Positions 41,804 to 53,200 of a DNA stretch of 64,000 nucleotides are shown piece after piece; the first letter of the stretch is position 1, and the number at the start of each line of letters is the position of its first letter. Under the pieces are notes generated by a model, which was not told where the DNA came from, did no database searches, and was given only the letters and a program-made list of their open reading frames with translations. The position numbers and the translations under genes were made by a program. The stretch is taken from the NCBI GenBank assembly GCA_049999765.1, contig JBNGIQ010007717.1, forward strand, positions 1-64,000. Reading direction: 5' to 3'. This DNA is from Phaeoceros laevis (taxonomy: Eukaryota > Anthocerotophyta > Anthocerotopsida > Notothyladales).

Positions 41804-44078
41804 ATGGTTCTCACAGCTGTAGATCTCCCTGCGAGTTACCTTGGACTAATTGGCAGGATCGAACTGAGAGATGACTTTGATTCGATAGGAAAGCAGGTGC
41901 CGGCAAGGAAGTGGCGAACCAAAACACTGGTTTCCGCACAAGGGGCTGAGGAGGACCAGCTGCATCCTCGGTTTGCTGGCAAACCGAAAAGACAGGAACT
42001 CGGGTCAGGCAGGTTCCGGCCTGCGCGTCCGAAGCCAGCAGGTCCTCATGACAATGTTGTCTTCCAGGTTATGCTCGCTGCTGCAGCTGGCATTTGTTTC
42101 TGTATCCTTGAAAGGACACTCAAGGCTTCTAAGACTTGGAGACTATACAGGGGTTTAATTGGGAGTCCTCCTCTGTGAAACCGTGGTGGACCAAATTGAT
42201 CGAAAGAGTGGATGATCTAGCTGCAGCTGGCATCACTGATGTTTGGCTTCCACCACCTTCTCAGTCCGTTGACCAGCATGGTATGTGTGAAGAATTCCGT
42301 GCATTTCCTTCCGCAGTTCTTGCATCCATTGGTTTCACTCTTCAGTGCTCACTTCCACCACTGTTGTTTTGATGCAGGCTACCTCCCGGGGCAACTTTAC
42401 AACCTTGATGCATCCAAGTATGGGACCAGAGAACAGTTAATGCTTCTGAATGATGCATTGCATGAGCGCGGAATGTGCTCGATTGCCGATATTGTAGTCA
42501 ACCACCGCAGCGGTTGGAAGCAGGACTCCAAGGGTCACTGGAATGTTTTTGAGGGGGGCACTCCAGACAATAGGCTTGACTGGGGTGCCTGGGCAGTGGT
42601 GAACGATGATATCTACGACAGTGGAGGGAAAGGGCAGGCTGACACTGGCGAAAGTTACGCTGCAGCCCCTGACCTTGATCACACCAACAAGCAGGTGCAT
42701 GATGAGCTCACAGATTGGATGAACTGGCTGAAAGCATATGTTGGCTTCGATGGATGGCGTTTTGATTTTGTCAAGGGTTATGCACCCGAGTTTGTTCAAC
42801 TGTAAGTGACATTAGTAGCAGGAAGTTGTAAACTGGCATAAATTCCTCGTTGGTGCTGCAAATTTCAACCCACAACATTCGCTCGTTGCTGCTTGCAGAT
42901 ATTGCGAAAGGACTCTTCCATCCTTGGCGGTGGGAGAATACTGGACTTCTATGCATTATGAAGGCTACCAGATTGCATATGATCAAAGTAAGAGTTATCA
43001 TCCGGACACGATCAGCCACACCTACTCTGCTGTTGCTTTGGTACAGGTTACATACCTCTTGATAATCTGTAACGGGCTTCGTTACAGATTGTCACCGACA
43101 GACCTTGTGTGACTGGATTGATGGCACTGGTGGTCGGGCAGCTGCATTTGACTTCACAACAAAAGGTATCCTCCAATCTGCTGTTCTGGATGAACTGTGG
43201 CGCCTCAAAGATCCTCAAGGGAAGCCCTCAGGTTTGATAGGTAAGGAAAACTCCTCACACCGTACACCCCTTTTAGTTAGCTGTTATGATGAGGCCTTGA
43301 CTGAGCTGGCGGCACCGCAGGGTGGTATCCCCAAAAGGCAGTCACTTTCATTGACAACCATGACACGGGATCCACACAGAAACATTGGCCCTTTCCTGAT
43401 GATAAAGTCATGCAGGGCTATGCCTACATCCTAACGCATCCTGGAATCCCCTGTGTGGTACGTCTGTTTCTCATCTGTTTCTCAGTGACCACTCAGCTGC
43501 TTTGGCCTACAAATGTGTCCAAGCCTACTGCTGACAGATGATAGTGTGCCCTGGTTTTTTCTGTGGGTCTATTCTGTAACAGTTCTATGACCATTTCTTC
43601 GATTGGGGACTACAAAAGGATATAACAGCTCTTATCGACGTTAGAAAACGGAACCGCGTCAATGCCAACAGTGAAGTGCATATACTGGCCGCAGAAGCAG
43701 ACATGTATGTGGCCTGTATTGCGGATCGTGTGACACTGAAGTTGGGCAAGAGGTAAAAGGGCTTTGAATGAGACAGATACAGCTGCTCTGCTGTTGTAAA
43801 TAGTTGTAATTAGCATCGTTCGTCTGTGCAGGTTCGACATGGGATCCTTGCTGCCGGATTTCTCTTGGAGGCTAACAGCGTCAGGTCTCGATTATGCAGT
43901 CTGGGAGACCACAAAGCCCTTGGTCGAACAGCCTGTAAATCCGACTCCAGCTTCAGCTATCAATGTGACTGACGCAAACACCTTGCCAACCCATCCTGTC
44001 AAAATTACTCCAAAGATGTCCAAAAAGACGGTGAAGAGAATCTTGGAAGAAGTTCCTGAACTTGTGGATACAACATGA
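41804..44078 (+). CDS. Alpha-amylase, GH13
   Basis: Eight exons: 41804-42067, 42151-42280, 42378-42801, 42899-42987, 43088-43240, 43321-43457, 43583-43752 and 43832-44078. The sum is 1614 nt, 537 aa. Endo-hydrolysis of alpha-1,4-glucans. The catalytic barrel starts at VVFQGFNWES (residue about 86); DIVVNHR, the nucleophile Asp in [12 protein letters not shown], the acid/base Glu in LAVGEYWTS and [11 protein letters not shown] are all present. [13 protein letters not shown] and [13 protein letters not shown] resemble secreted plant AMY1-type domains. Yet the first 85 residues ([20 protein letters not shown]) contain no clear signal peptide and look more like a spacer or plastid leader. The C-terminal barley-type sheet ([26 protein letters not shown]) is followed by an extra tail of about 55 residues ending in [18 protein letters not shown], absent from AMY1. 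Location is therefore uncertain. Confidence 0.92.
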
Positions 44079-44405
44079 GGTTCATACTCCTCGTTTGCCT
44101 AGACAAAGCCATGCCACTCCCAGAAAGGCCAGCTGTTGAAATAAAGCTATCTTGAACATATGTCTGAAGGCCACTCCCCAAGTCCTGCTGAAGACTGAGA
44201 GGTGGCCAGTTGCAGAGGCGCTCTAAACAAATCTGTCATGGCATTCCAATTCTTTTTGACCTCTGGCCCAAAGTCGGCGTCTGCCATACAAGTCTGTTGT
44301 GTTCCTTTCAGCCTTCGACATTGCTCGAAGAGGTACGGAGCATTGAAGTACCAGCGGATGGAGTGCAGAAAAATTGGTGGCACGGCAACCGTTCTCCGTG
44401 AAAAA
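44079..44405. other. Convergent 3' flank between amylase and bS21
   Basis: About 330 bp between the amylase stop (44078) and the preferred bS21 stop (44406). AATAAAG at 44140-44146 is a plausible plus-strand polyadenylation signal for the amylase. No gene. Confidence 0.5.
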
Positions 44406-45049
44406 TCAAAAACCTCTGCAAAGCCATACGCAAGACCTCAGAAGCTTGTTTAACAAGTTCACTAGATCCAAAACCTCAAATGACAGACAAGAGACGAACA
44501 ATGCAATCCCAGAGACAGAAAAATGACTGCTGAACATAGAGCTGACCTGGTTCGTCGGTCCATGATCCATCTCAATTTGTAACGAAATTCTTTCTTTGCT
44601 AGCCTCAAGTCCCGAGCCTTGCGATTCAACACCCGCTGCTCAGCGGGCTTGACGTGGTACTGGTGGTCACGAAGCAAGTTCATGGAGTTATCCTCCCTCA
44701 GCTTCCTCTTAAGCTTGCGGAGAGCCGACTCTACATTGTTGTCCCTCACATCAACCATAACCTGCCGCACTTGCACAGTCCGCAAATGCTGAATCCCAAC
44801 CAGCCCCTCACTACGAAACCCTAGCCTGGAAGGACTGCCCAGAGGCACCCTCACAAGATCCAATTCAGCTCCCCTCGGGCTCGAAGAACAGATAGCCCTA
44901 GCGTCGCCATGCCACAACTGCCGGATTCCATGCTGTTGAGCGTCCACGGATGCAGCTCGAGACATGGCCGCCAAGGATGCGGCATTCCTCCACATACTGG
45001 TCAGACCTCCTCCACCGATCCCTCGGGATAAGCGGACCGACGCCGCCAT
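44406..45049 (-). CDS. Organellar small-subunit ribosomal protein bS21
   Basis: Preferred model: exon 1 45049-44547, exon 2 44415-44406, giving 170 aa ending RRTRGF. Reading through the donor instead would end at 44462 with a hydrophobic tail atypical of S21, so the spliced form is favoured. The start MAASVRLSRGIGGGG and the following 90 Ser/Arg-rich residues look like an organelle presequence. The S21 domain is VMVDVRDNNVESALRKLKRK, LREDNSMNLLRDHQYHVKPA, EQRVLNRKARDLRLAKKEF, RYKLRWIMDRR, with the typical basic C terminus. Mitochondrial versus plastid location cannot be decided from the sequence. A TTGCAG just upstream of the ATG suggests a 5' UTR intron. Confidence 0.82.
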
Positions 45050-46351
45050 TGATGCTCCTGCAATCGAAACACAATCCAAACCCTTACCGCTCCTCAGACG
45101 GCCATCGTCCACGAGGACCAAGCGCAACGGACATTAGTACTGCAGCGTTCACCACGTCGCCAGCAGAGTTTTCCATAAAACAGGACACACATCCCAATAA
45201 CGCACTTCCCCCGAAAAATGTGTGCAAAGATAGACTACTGTTCACCAGCTTTACGTGTGTTGTGTGTTGTGTGCCGTGTGGCGCTTGTGGTGCTGTGCCG
45301 TGGCCTTGGAGGTTTTCGTGGCCGTGGTCGGATTTCTGTGACGTCAAAAATGCCTTGCGCACTACACAAGAATGGACCAACTCGGGTTGGAAAGACGTAA
45401 TCGGAGGTTTGCTTGAGGAATCCGCAAATGAAACAGGAGGAAGTCATCTGGAGACAATTGACCGTCAAATTAAAGCATATTACAACATTAGAATCTCCAG
45501 ATTCTCCACTGCTAGCTGGCAGCGATCACACAAATTTATCTACCTAGGGTAAAATTCTAGCAGGCCACCCTTCGGCACTGCTCCTCCGTCGTGACCCCAA
45601 CCGCCACAGTGGTCTCCGTAGCCACTACCAACCGTCTCTTCAGTCAAGGAATGTTGTTTGAGAGAAAGCACACACACAGACCATTCAAATTCCGGCCGCG
45701 CACTTGGGGCGAGGATAGCATGTTCCTGGTGGTCCATATAGTCTGTATCCAAGCATATCTCCAACAAGAAGCCGGGCCCAGCCCAGCAGGGAGGAAGTGC
45801 GGCATGACCTGGCCTTGACAGGCGCCGGACGGCCGCGCACAAGAGAATCTGGATTCTGGACCCCTCCATACCTACTGTGCGAATTTGACAGGCGGTCAAG
45901 AGGCAGCATACTTGCCCCGAACCTCCGATTCTACTGGACAAGCTTATTAAAGTATTCCGAGCTCATCGGGTGGTTGGCCCCACGTTGAGGGGAAAGAGTG
46001 CCATGCTCGTACAATCAATTCCCGCACTAGTTAAAGCTGCTGGCGGCAGAGCTGCTGAACATGTCGGATGCCGACAGCCAACCACAAAAACCCACTCACC
46101 CACTGCTGTAGTAGTCCTCTAGAGCCGCAGCTGGTGTATCGATGTGTCGGTGCAAAAGGGAGTCTTCACTACCAACCAGGAAGATGTTTGCAGATTTTCT
46201 GAACTTTTTTCATATCCTCTACTGTACATGCAATCGAGGCTACTTATCAGTCGTGAGCATTCCCAGCACCCAGGTCCAGCTTGTTAGACCTAGAGCTGTA
46301 GCTTACATACGGGAACAAAAGCTTCTGAACAAGTGGCTGCAGTATTGTACA
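45050..46351. other. Spacer between bS21 and the membrane-protein gene
   Basis: 1.3 kb holding the bS21 promoter and the 3' UTR of the next minus-strand gene. Frames at 45218-45550, 45591-45990 and 46142-46387 were read on both strands and match no family. TGTGTTGTGTGTTGTGTGCC at about 45256-45275 is simple-sequence-like. Confidence 0.45.
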
Positions 46352-47189
46352 TCAAACCACCACGCAAACAGAAGGTGCCAGCAGTGACTCCTTGAGGGGG
46401 CATCCCTCAGAAGCAGTCGAGGAGTCTTTGTAGGCTACTCCACCGTAGGATAGCCCTTGGGAGCTGAGAAGGACCACCGCTGGACTAACCAAGCAGCAAA
46501 GTATTAAGCCCGAAAAATTCAGGAGAAGGTAGCGGGCGCAGAGGTGGGTGACAAGCCACACATTGCCTCCCCAAATAACTGCATCAGAGAAAGAAAATAA
46601 ACAATATGACAACGTCAGTCAAAACATCACAGAGCACAAGCTCAGCTCTGTCAATCAATTAACAGAGATGGAAGAGAAGTTCTGGAATGCATGTCATACC
46701 AGCGGAGCCGATGAAGAAAACGAATTTGGTGGCCCTACTCACAACCGCGGAAGGCCCAAGAGTGGCCCAGGAATCCTGGAACAAGGAAATCCCCAGCGCG
46801 GCCGTCGCGGAGAGGAGGAAATGCAAGGGATCGTAGACCATCAGGCTGAAGCAGACGGCAGCCCCGACGGCTATGAAGAAGCAGTGAGCTCTGGAGAGGG
46901 AGGAGTACTGGTAAGAGGCTGCCGCCAACGCCACCAGAATTACAAGGCCGCCGACGAAGAGCAACCGGGAGTGCGGCACTTGCGTGACTATCTCCAGGAG
47001 CTCGTCAGAGCTGAAGCAGCCGGTGGCATCGTTGAGCATCCACAGCAGCACAGAGTAGCTTGTCCCTCCAAGGAGACCACACGCGACATACGCCAGGCAG
47101 TAGGAGCGCAGAGGAGCCTGAGATCGAGCCTGAGCAACCTGCTGCTGCTGCTGCTCTCCACCACAACAAACCACGGTGCAGGAAGCCAT
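46352..47189 (-). CDS. Unrecognised polytopic membrane protein
   Basis: Two exons, 47189-46700 and 46578-46352, GT-AG with a strong pyrimidine tract before the acceptor (TTTTCTTTCTCTGATGCAG). The sum is 717 nt, 238 aa. Without splicing, exon 1 would stop at 46659 after 176 aa. The start is MASCTVVCCGGEQQQQQ, with a CAG-encoded Gln run and cysteines near the N terminus that could be acylated. Likely membrane segments: YCLAYVACGLLGGTSYSVLL, LLFVGGLVILVALAAASYQ, FFIAVGAAVCFSLMVYDPLHF followed by LLSATAALGISLF, KFVFFIGSAVIWGG, and YLLLNFSGLILCCLVSPAVV. That makes about five or six helices with short loops. I do not recognise the family. Codon order, splice sites and hydrophobic periodicity argue for a real gene; function is unknown. 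Confidence 0.6.
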
Positions 47190-48540
47190 CCCTACTAATG
47201 CGAAGCAGGAGGTGTTGGATTCCTGCCTCCGACCAGCTGATCATCGGACATGCAAGGCACCAAGCCCCCCGCCATTACAGCCATGGTTTCAGTGCCTTGA
47301 CTTGTTCCAAGAACGCTCCCATTGTGAGCCACCTAAAGGTGCTGCAACTGGATAGAGCTAGCACCTGCTGAAGCCTGCCCGGCGGGAGCAAGAAAGAAGA
47401 CAAAGGAGGAGAGGCGCCAAACCTAGCTCCCGCCTGCACAGCATTGCCGTGCTGAGCTCATCAGGCAGGTAACGGCAGACAGAGCAGAGCTCCGCGGACA
47501 CAAATACCGAGATCTGGCAGCTCGCTTCCCGAGCTAGAGTGCAAGCTATGATGCCTGCTACCCTGCCTTGGGGCAGCTATCGAATCCAAGACCCGATCCC
47601 CCAAGCTTTCAGGCTGGCTTCCCCCACAAGCGAAGGTTCCATTGAGAGGGAGATGGAGATAAATACCCTAGCTGGCCCATTGTCCCCTCCCAGTTGCCAT
47701 GACCAGATCAGGAGATCAGGAAATATTGTAAAAAAGAGGAAGGCGCGCGGAAGGTGACCGAGAGAGGAAGCCGCTCCGCTCCGCTCTCTCATCGAGCAAC
47801 ATTTTGGAAAGGTGCATCCGCACTAGGCTGCCGGGCCCACACCCAGCGCTTAAACAAACGTTTCAGAGGTCAGCGGCGGTGGCCATGGATTGCATCGCGC
47901 AGCCAGTGACAGTGTCAGGCCTGAAATGGCCCTTGCCAGTTGATGATGCTTGCGTAAAACAGCGCTGCTTCGCCATGTTTCACGTCGCTTTGTGGAGGTA
48001 CCCAACGCTGTGCAATGATCAACGCTACTTACGTCCTGGGCTATAAACCGGCTGACACCACTGGAGTGCTGCCAACACTGACGTCGGCCAGCGCTCTTAT
48101 GCGCATGTTGGTTGGTACGTGTGCATGAACCTTCGGGTTACCATCAACTTTCGTGCGGACTAGTGACTAGTCTACAATAGATAGTGGGTGCAGTTTTTAG
48201 ATGTCGACCGGACGCACCTATAAAACTAGACTAGTTCCCACTTGCTTGCCTACCTGTCTCGGGGCAGCTCTGTATGTAGTGTGCCTGCCACTGTGACATT
48301 GTAAGTTACATGTTACATGCAATGGACTTACTGAACTAAATACTTGAGAGGAAAATTGCCACGAGAGAAAACTAAGAAGGGGTCTATTTGGGCCTATTGC
48401 GTCCAAAAAAGGGATCCACTTCTAGCCTAATAAAGCAGCGTGAAGAATACTGCAGTCTATACTAGGATATCATACTCCCAACCCAGCCTATATTGGCAAC
48501 CCCAAGGAACAAAGCTGTTGTCATACATACAACCCTATTG
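47190..48540. other. Spacer upstream of the membrane-protein gene
   Basis: GC-moderate to about 48.1 kb, then AT-richer. No frame resembling a protein family. ctccgctccgctctctc at about 47772-47788 is pyrimidine-rich. The plus-strand frame at 47804-48046 (MDCIAQPVTVSGLKWPLP inside it) has no recognisable domain. Confidence 0.4.
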
Positions 48541-48556
48541 TAGATGGGTTGGGAGT

Positions 48557-48618
48557 CTGCCTGGCCAGCCAAACGGGGCCTGGACACCCTGGCCAGCCAA
48601 ACGGGGCCTGGACACCCG
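48557..48618. repeat. 29-bp perfect tandem duplication
   Basis: The unit ctggccagccaaacggggcc plus tggacaccc occurs twice in immediate succession (about 48559-48587 and 48588-48616). It is the first of four local duplications within one kilobase. Confidence 0.9.
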
Positions 48619-48662
48619 TTAGAGCTCCCTCCCCGGTTTAGCTAGAGGACATGTAGAATGGC

Positions 48663-48768
48663 TCGAAGAAAGTCAGAATGCAAAGTGTGTTCAGTTAGAA
48701 GTATCCTCTGACTCTCGAAGAAAGTCAGAATGCAAAGTGTGATCAGTTAGAAGTATCCTTTGACTCAA
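48663..48768. repeat. 53-bp tandem duplication, near perfect
   Basis: ctcgaagaaagtcagaatgc begins both copies (about 48662 and 48715), which continue through aaagtgtg(t/a)tcagttagaa and gtatcct(c/t)tgact. Two substitutions by eye. Confidence 0.9.
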
Positions 48769-48952
48769 GCACTTTAATGCTAGTGGCGACGGGTGTCCCT
48801 AAGTGAAAGGTTGTGTACAACCGGAATTTGTTAACGCCGTTTGAGATGAAATATGATGTTTGGTAAGATATATGCTTTGATTTCACATGCATCCTTAAAA
48901 CACATAGGTAAAGCAATTTGTTACACTCAGTGCTTTCCGAGAGTCAAGTTCG

Positions 48953-49236
48953 GACAAATAGTGCACATCATTACAAGGTTATTACCAAAAAGCTATTTCC
49001 TTGTGGACGCAACACAAAATTTGGTCCTACATTCAAGTGAAGACAAATATGCTTATACGTGCCTCTAGCCTAGACACTCGAGTTTAGCTTTCGTAGCAAG
49101 TTTCCACCTGCACTAATTAAGAGGAGGTAACCCCTCCCTTCACCAACAAAAAAAATTGAAGACAAATAGTGCACATCACCACAAGGATCTTATCACTAAG
49201 CTATGTTCTTGTGGACGCAACACAAAATCTAGATTG
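48953..49236. repeat. 75-bp dispersed direct repeat, diverged
   Basis: gacaaatagtgcacatca starts copies at about 48953 and 49162. Both go on to an acaagg, an aagctat and then cttgtggacgcaacacaaaa. The copies are about 209 bp apart and clearly diverged, hence older than the neighbouring duplications. Confidence 0.8.
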
Positions 49237-49350
49237 TGCTTGTAGCTGGCCAATCTTCGCTTCTCTAGGCCGGATAGTGGGGGATTTCTCTACTAACTTA
49301 AAGCCTAGTTTTGTAGGCTCAAGCAGTAAGAGTAGCTGATCTGAACTACC

Positions 49351-49487
49351 TCGTTTACATAAAGCATGCCCAATCACCATGAAACTTTGGTTTTATTTTA
49401 TTATGTGAATACTAATATCGTTTCCATAAAGCATGCCCAATCACCATGAAACTTTGGTTTTATTTTATTATATGAATACTAATATTC
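49351..49487. repeat. 68-bp tandem duplication, near perfect
   Basis: ataaagcatgcccaatcacc begins two adjacent copies (about 49357 and 49425), continuing through atgaaactttggttttattt and tattat(g/a)tgaatactaatat. AT-rich, non-coding in all frames. Confidence 0.9.
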
Positions 49488-50281
49488 AGCGTACTCTCTT
49501 TCCCACGATGTGGGACCATCATATTATATATCATATTTTTTATATTTTTTATCATTTGTTGTTGAGCCCAAATCCACACAATACCCCTTGTTTTGGTTTA
49601 TCCATGGTAGCCTCCTAGTAACCTCGTAGCGAAAAAAGAGCTCACCTATCAAGGTTCTAGCATGCTTGAGTGGTACGTTTTTTGGAGGTACTTCAATCCA
49701 CGAGTTTAATAATTTTGAAAAGATTCATATTTCCCTCAAAAATCAAGGGGCTTGGTAAGTTGGTAGCTCCTTGTAAAGTTCTCATTGCCTCATCAAAGTC
49801 CAACAGCCATAGCCATAAGACTCCTTCCCTAGCATCCTTGCCTAAGGATAGAATCTACTTAGTATTAATCTATTGAATTTTGTTCTTATCTGAACCTGCA
49901 CAAATTAAAGGAGATAACAATCTTGGGCATTTGGGTATTGACCGTATGACACTAGGTCCCCAAAGTTCTTGGGCAAGAGGCTTCAAGTACGTGAAGTATG
50001 ATGGCCGTCCTCTCCTCTAGCGGTTATGCTGGTCACATGTACCGCTATGGGGCGACACAATATGCTACACCAAATTCTTGTTCAGTGCATAGAGCTCAAA
50101 AACCTTCCCTCGATAAATCTCATCCAGACTCTTCTCCATAGACTCTCGCAAATGAGTTATATAGTTGATGCACCCATACCACATTATTTGATTTTTTAGT
50201 CTTGAGACGGCGCGGGTTTCAATTCTCCGAGCAACACTGAGATTGTTGTCTCCAAAGTCGATAACCGGAAGTTCATGTCAA

Positions 50282-53200
50282 TCAGGTCTTTCTCGACAAC
50301 GTCTGTTTGGTGGTCCTGAGAAGACATGATGGCGCTTGTATCAGTAAGACATGATCTGATGCATGGATGAATATCTTTCTAAAAGCACGGCCACGAGGTT
50401 GAGAAACTCGACATACCAAAGCTCTGAGAGCGAGCTCCTCTACCAATGGAGTGGTGGGTATAGGCGCACAAATAATATTCTCATGTGTCTTCTGTCTGTT
50501 CTCCTTGGCTCGAATCTGACTAAGAGTGGTCATCTTCTGATGGTGTGCCACGTCAAACACAGTCTGCAACCACAACGTTGATTTTCTTAGGACTTTTTAC
50601 GTCACAACAAGGATACCCATGAGCAAGTTAATTTACAGTGAAAAGTAAACCTCAATCAGCGGGGTCGAAAGAGTTTGTTTGAGAGTTGTAAAAGCGGCAT
50701 TGGCATCAAATATGTGTTCCTCTAAAGTAAAATATGGAGGGTATGAGGCAAGTTCTTGCATAGCTTCTGCATCTCCCTGTTCCCGCATAGCAAAGAAACT
50801 CGCAAGTCTCAGAGAGGCATTCAGCAGGGCACTTAGACTAATGACTCTTCACATTTCAGTTTCAGTAGCAAATGTAGGCTCGCTATGGCAGATGCAAAAT
50901 CAGTTTAATATTCATTTAACACCCCAGTTTAGACCCAACACCTTTGCAGGGTCTTCCAAGTCTTGGAGCGCCTTCTTGGCTGGAGGTGCCTCCTTTGTTC
51001 GTGCAAAAGCCACCTCCGTTATCTCCTCATCCATGCCTTCCTGAAACTGCAAACCCGGCAAAATGATCATTGAAAAGCAAGCGACGTGGTGACTGTTGAT
51101 ACAAAAAAGGCTACCAAGTGTACTCGGTCAGCAGCCAGCCCTCTGGTGATTGAACTTACTGGCATGCTTCTGCTAGTTACTCCAGAACTTAGATGCTCAT
51201 TGGGGAAGACCTTCTTGCTCATCCTGTTGATGGCAGTGACCAGTTTTTCAACCGGTATGACTCTCTGCAGAGTTAGACAGATAAAACGTTCAGCACCTGA
51301 CAATCTTCATGTGCCACAACTCTCAGCTTTGGACCCGATGCGGCACCGAACAGCTTTCTTGTTACTCCCCACGTTTCAGTTTTTAGGATTCTTACAGGAT
51401 GCTCCAGCTTGGAGTCTGGCACAAGAGGATGGGCATGCTTTTCGGAATATTGAGGTGGTTTCTTCCGAGCCTTTGGCTTCTCAAGCACCCACTTTTGGCC
51501 GTAGACTTTAGCTTGCTCCACATTTTCAAGTATGGGCTTCGCAATATCCAGAATTCTTCCTGCTCCATCTTTAGATGCCCTCTTCGAGAGAGGATTCCCA
51601 AACAGCAAAACCTGTTCTGGGCTATGTTCGCAGTGGTAAGCATGCGGAAGCTAAAAGCTTTCATGCTGGCTCGCAAACGACAAAACCCCACCTTGTCCAA
51701 ATTCCGCAACTTCATCAATGGTGCTAGTTCCTCGGATCCCACAATATGGTTGTAGGACAGGTTCAAAACCACCATTCGCACAAAAGAATGCTTGTCAATC
51801 TGGAATGGCAGATCTTATCAGTTAGTTTCCATGGTCACACTGGCCACTGAAAATACGCAGGTGCAGGTAATAAATCGTATCCTATTTTGCAGAACATCAC
51901 CTCAGGAGGAACTCGAGAGATACGATTGTGTGCGACAGTCAGTCTCTCCAGTGTTGATATCTGTTGAGTCCAAGAGGCTTATTTGAGTCCCCACCATCTG
52001 TGCTTAGCATTAGCAAGCCACACTGTTGAAACTCGAGTTCATGATCACTGCATATGAACATACTCAAAAGATGTCTACACTTACCGCACTCAGAATGCTT
52101 AGGCTTGATGATTCAAGCTTATTTCCGGATATACTAAGCGTTTGTAAACAGGGGAATGCTCCTTGCTCCCCAGCCGCAGCCGGTACTTCTTTGATACAGT
52201 TGTGGTCAATATTGAGTCTGCGTAGAGTTGGCAGTCCAGCAAGCTCTACCACGGCAGATGATCCCAGATTATTGAAGGAAAGATCTAGTATCTGAGTCAA
52301 TCCCCGGTGTTGACAAAGTCAATAGAAGCTCATGAGAAAACGGATCAAACACAGATCAGGCCAACTGAGCAATGTGGCATGAATTTGACCACTATTTTGT
52401 TCGGAGTCAGCTACCTCAAGAGAGAAAAAGGTCCCAGGCAAAATATTCAACGAAGACATCCGATTGCACTGCAAGCAGAGCTTACGAATCGCTACGGCAG
52501 ATGCAACAGAATCCTGCAAAGCGAACAGACACATTGAGCCCTTAAAACTGGGAAGTTCTACTTGAGAGCTCAGTGAGGCTTACTATTTCGATATTTGCGA
52601 CATTCACTAATCAGCTAACAAAAACATCAACAGAGGCATAGTGAGACTGCAGATTAATGTGCAACCCTTACAATGTACCATGGGTACGCGGTTGTCAGTC
52701 AAGTCGATGAAGCGGAGACTAGTAAACTGTCTTAGGTCACTTGCAACAACTTTGTTGATCCTCATAGCATGGAGCTTTACATACTTCAGGTGCTTGGGCA
52801 GCTTCACTCCTCCAATATTACACTGCAAGCAACTGCTCAGGTTAGACTCGTTAATTCCAGCACCGTGACACTGTCTTTTCATGACTCTTCAACGCTTGTC
52901 CACTTGATGACCTTCACTTATGACAGTGTCCTCCATGAACCTGGAAAAGACGAACTCCTCCTCAGCAAAGATTTCCGGCAAAGTTTTGTGGTTTACCAGG
53001 AGATAGGCATTAAGGATCGTTCCAGGTGCTGTGATCCTCAAATCTGGAGTGGAATATCTTGAACGTATGTGCTGGAGCTTCAGATTTTGTGTTTGCTTCG
53101 GCTTCTTCACCCATCTGAATATTGTCTTGGTTGTTGGCCTTTTGACTACAGCTGCTAATTTTATCATCACCTTTCCCTCACAACTGAAGTTGCAAGATGC

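Larger units (their letters stand above)
48541..50281. other. Gene-poor AT-rich island
   Basis: 1.7 kb with no supported gene and the four duplications listed above. Weak plus-strand frames (49433-49618, 49670-49876) have AT-rich, low-complexity translations without a family match. It may be decayed transposon sequence, but no terminal repeats, reverse transcriptase or transposase motifs were found. Confidence 0.45.

Noticed and set aside
44462-44546. Hydrophobic C-terminal extension of bS21 by reading through the donor
   Set aside because: The S21 family ends in a basic helix, and a valid GT-AG intron (44546-44416) gives a short in-frame end; the read-through tail looks like intron sequence.
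44950-45552. 200-codon plus-strand frame overlapping the bS21 presequence
   Set aside because: Starts at a non-conserved ATG inside an antisense region, and no recognisable domain is present.
48541-49500. CRISPR-like array
   Set aside because: Each unit occurs only twice, unit sequences differ from each other, there is no constant spacer length, and the genome is eukaryotic.
48100-50280. LTR retrotransposon
   Set aside because: Repeats are short and internal to each other. No paired long terminal repeats, primer-binding site, or gag/pol motifs (for example reverse transcriptase YxDD) were found.
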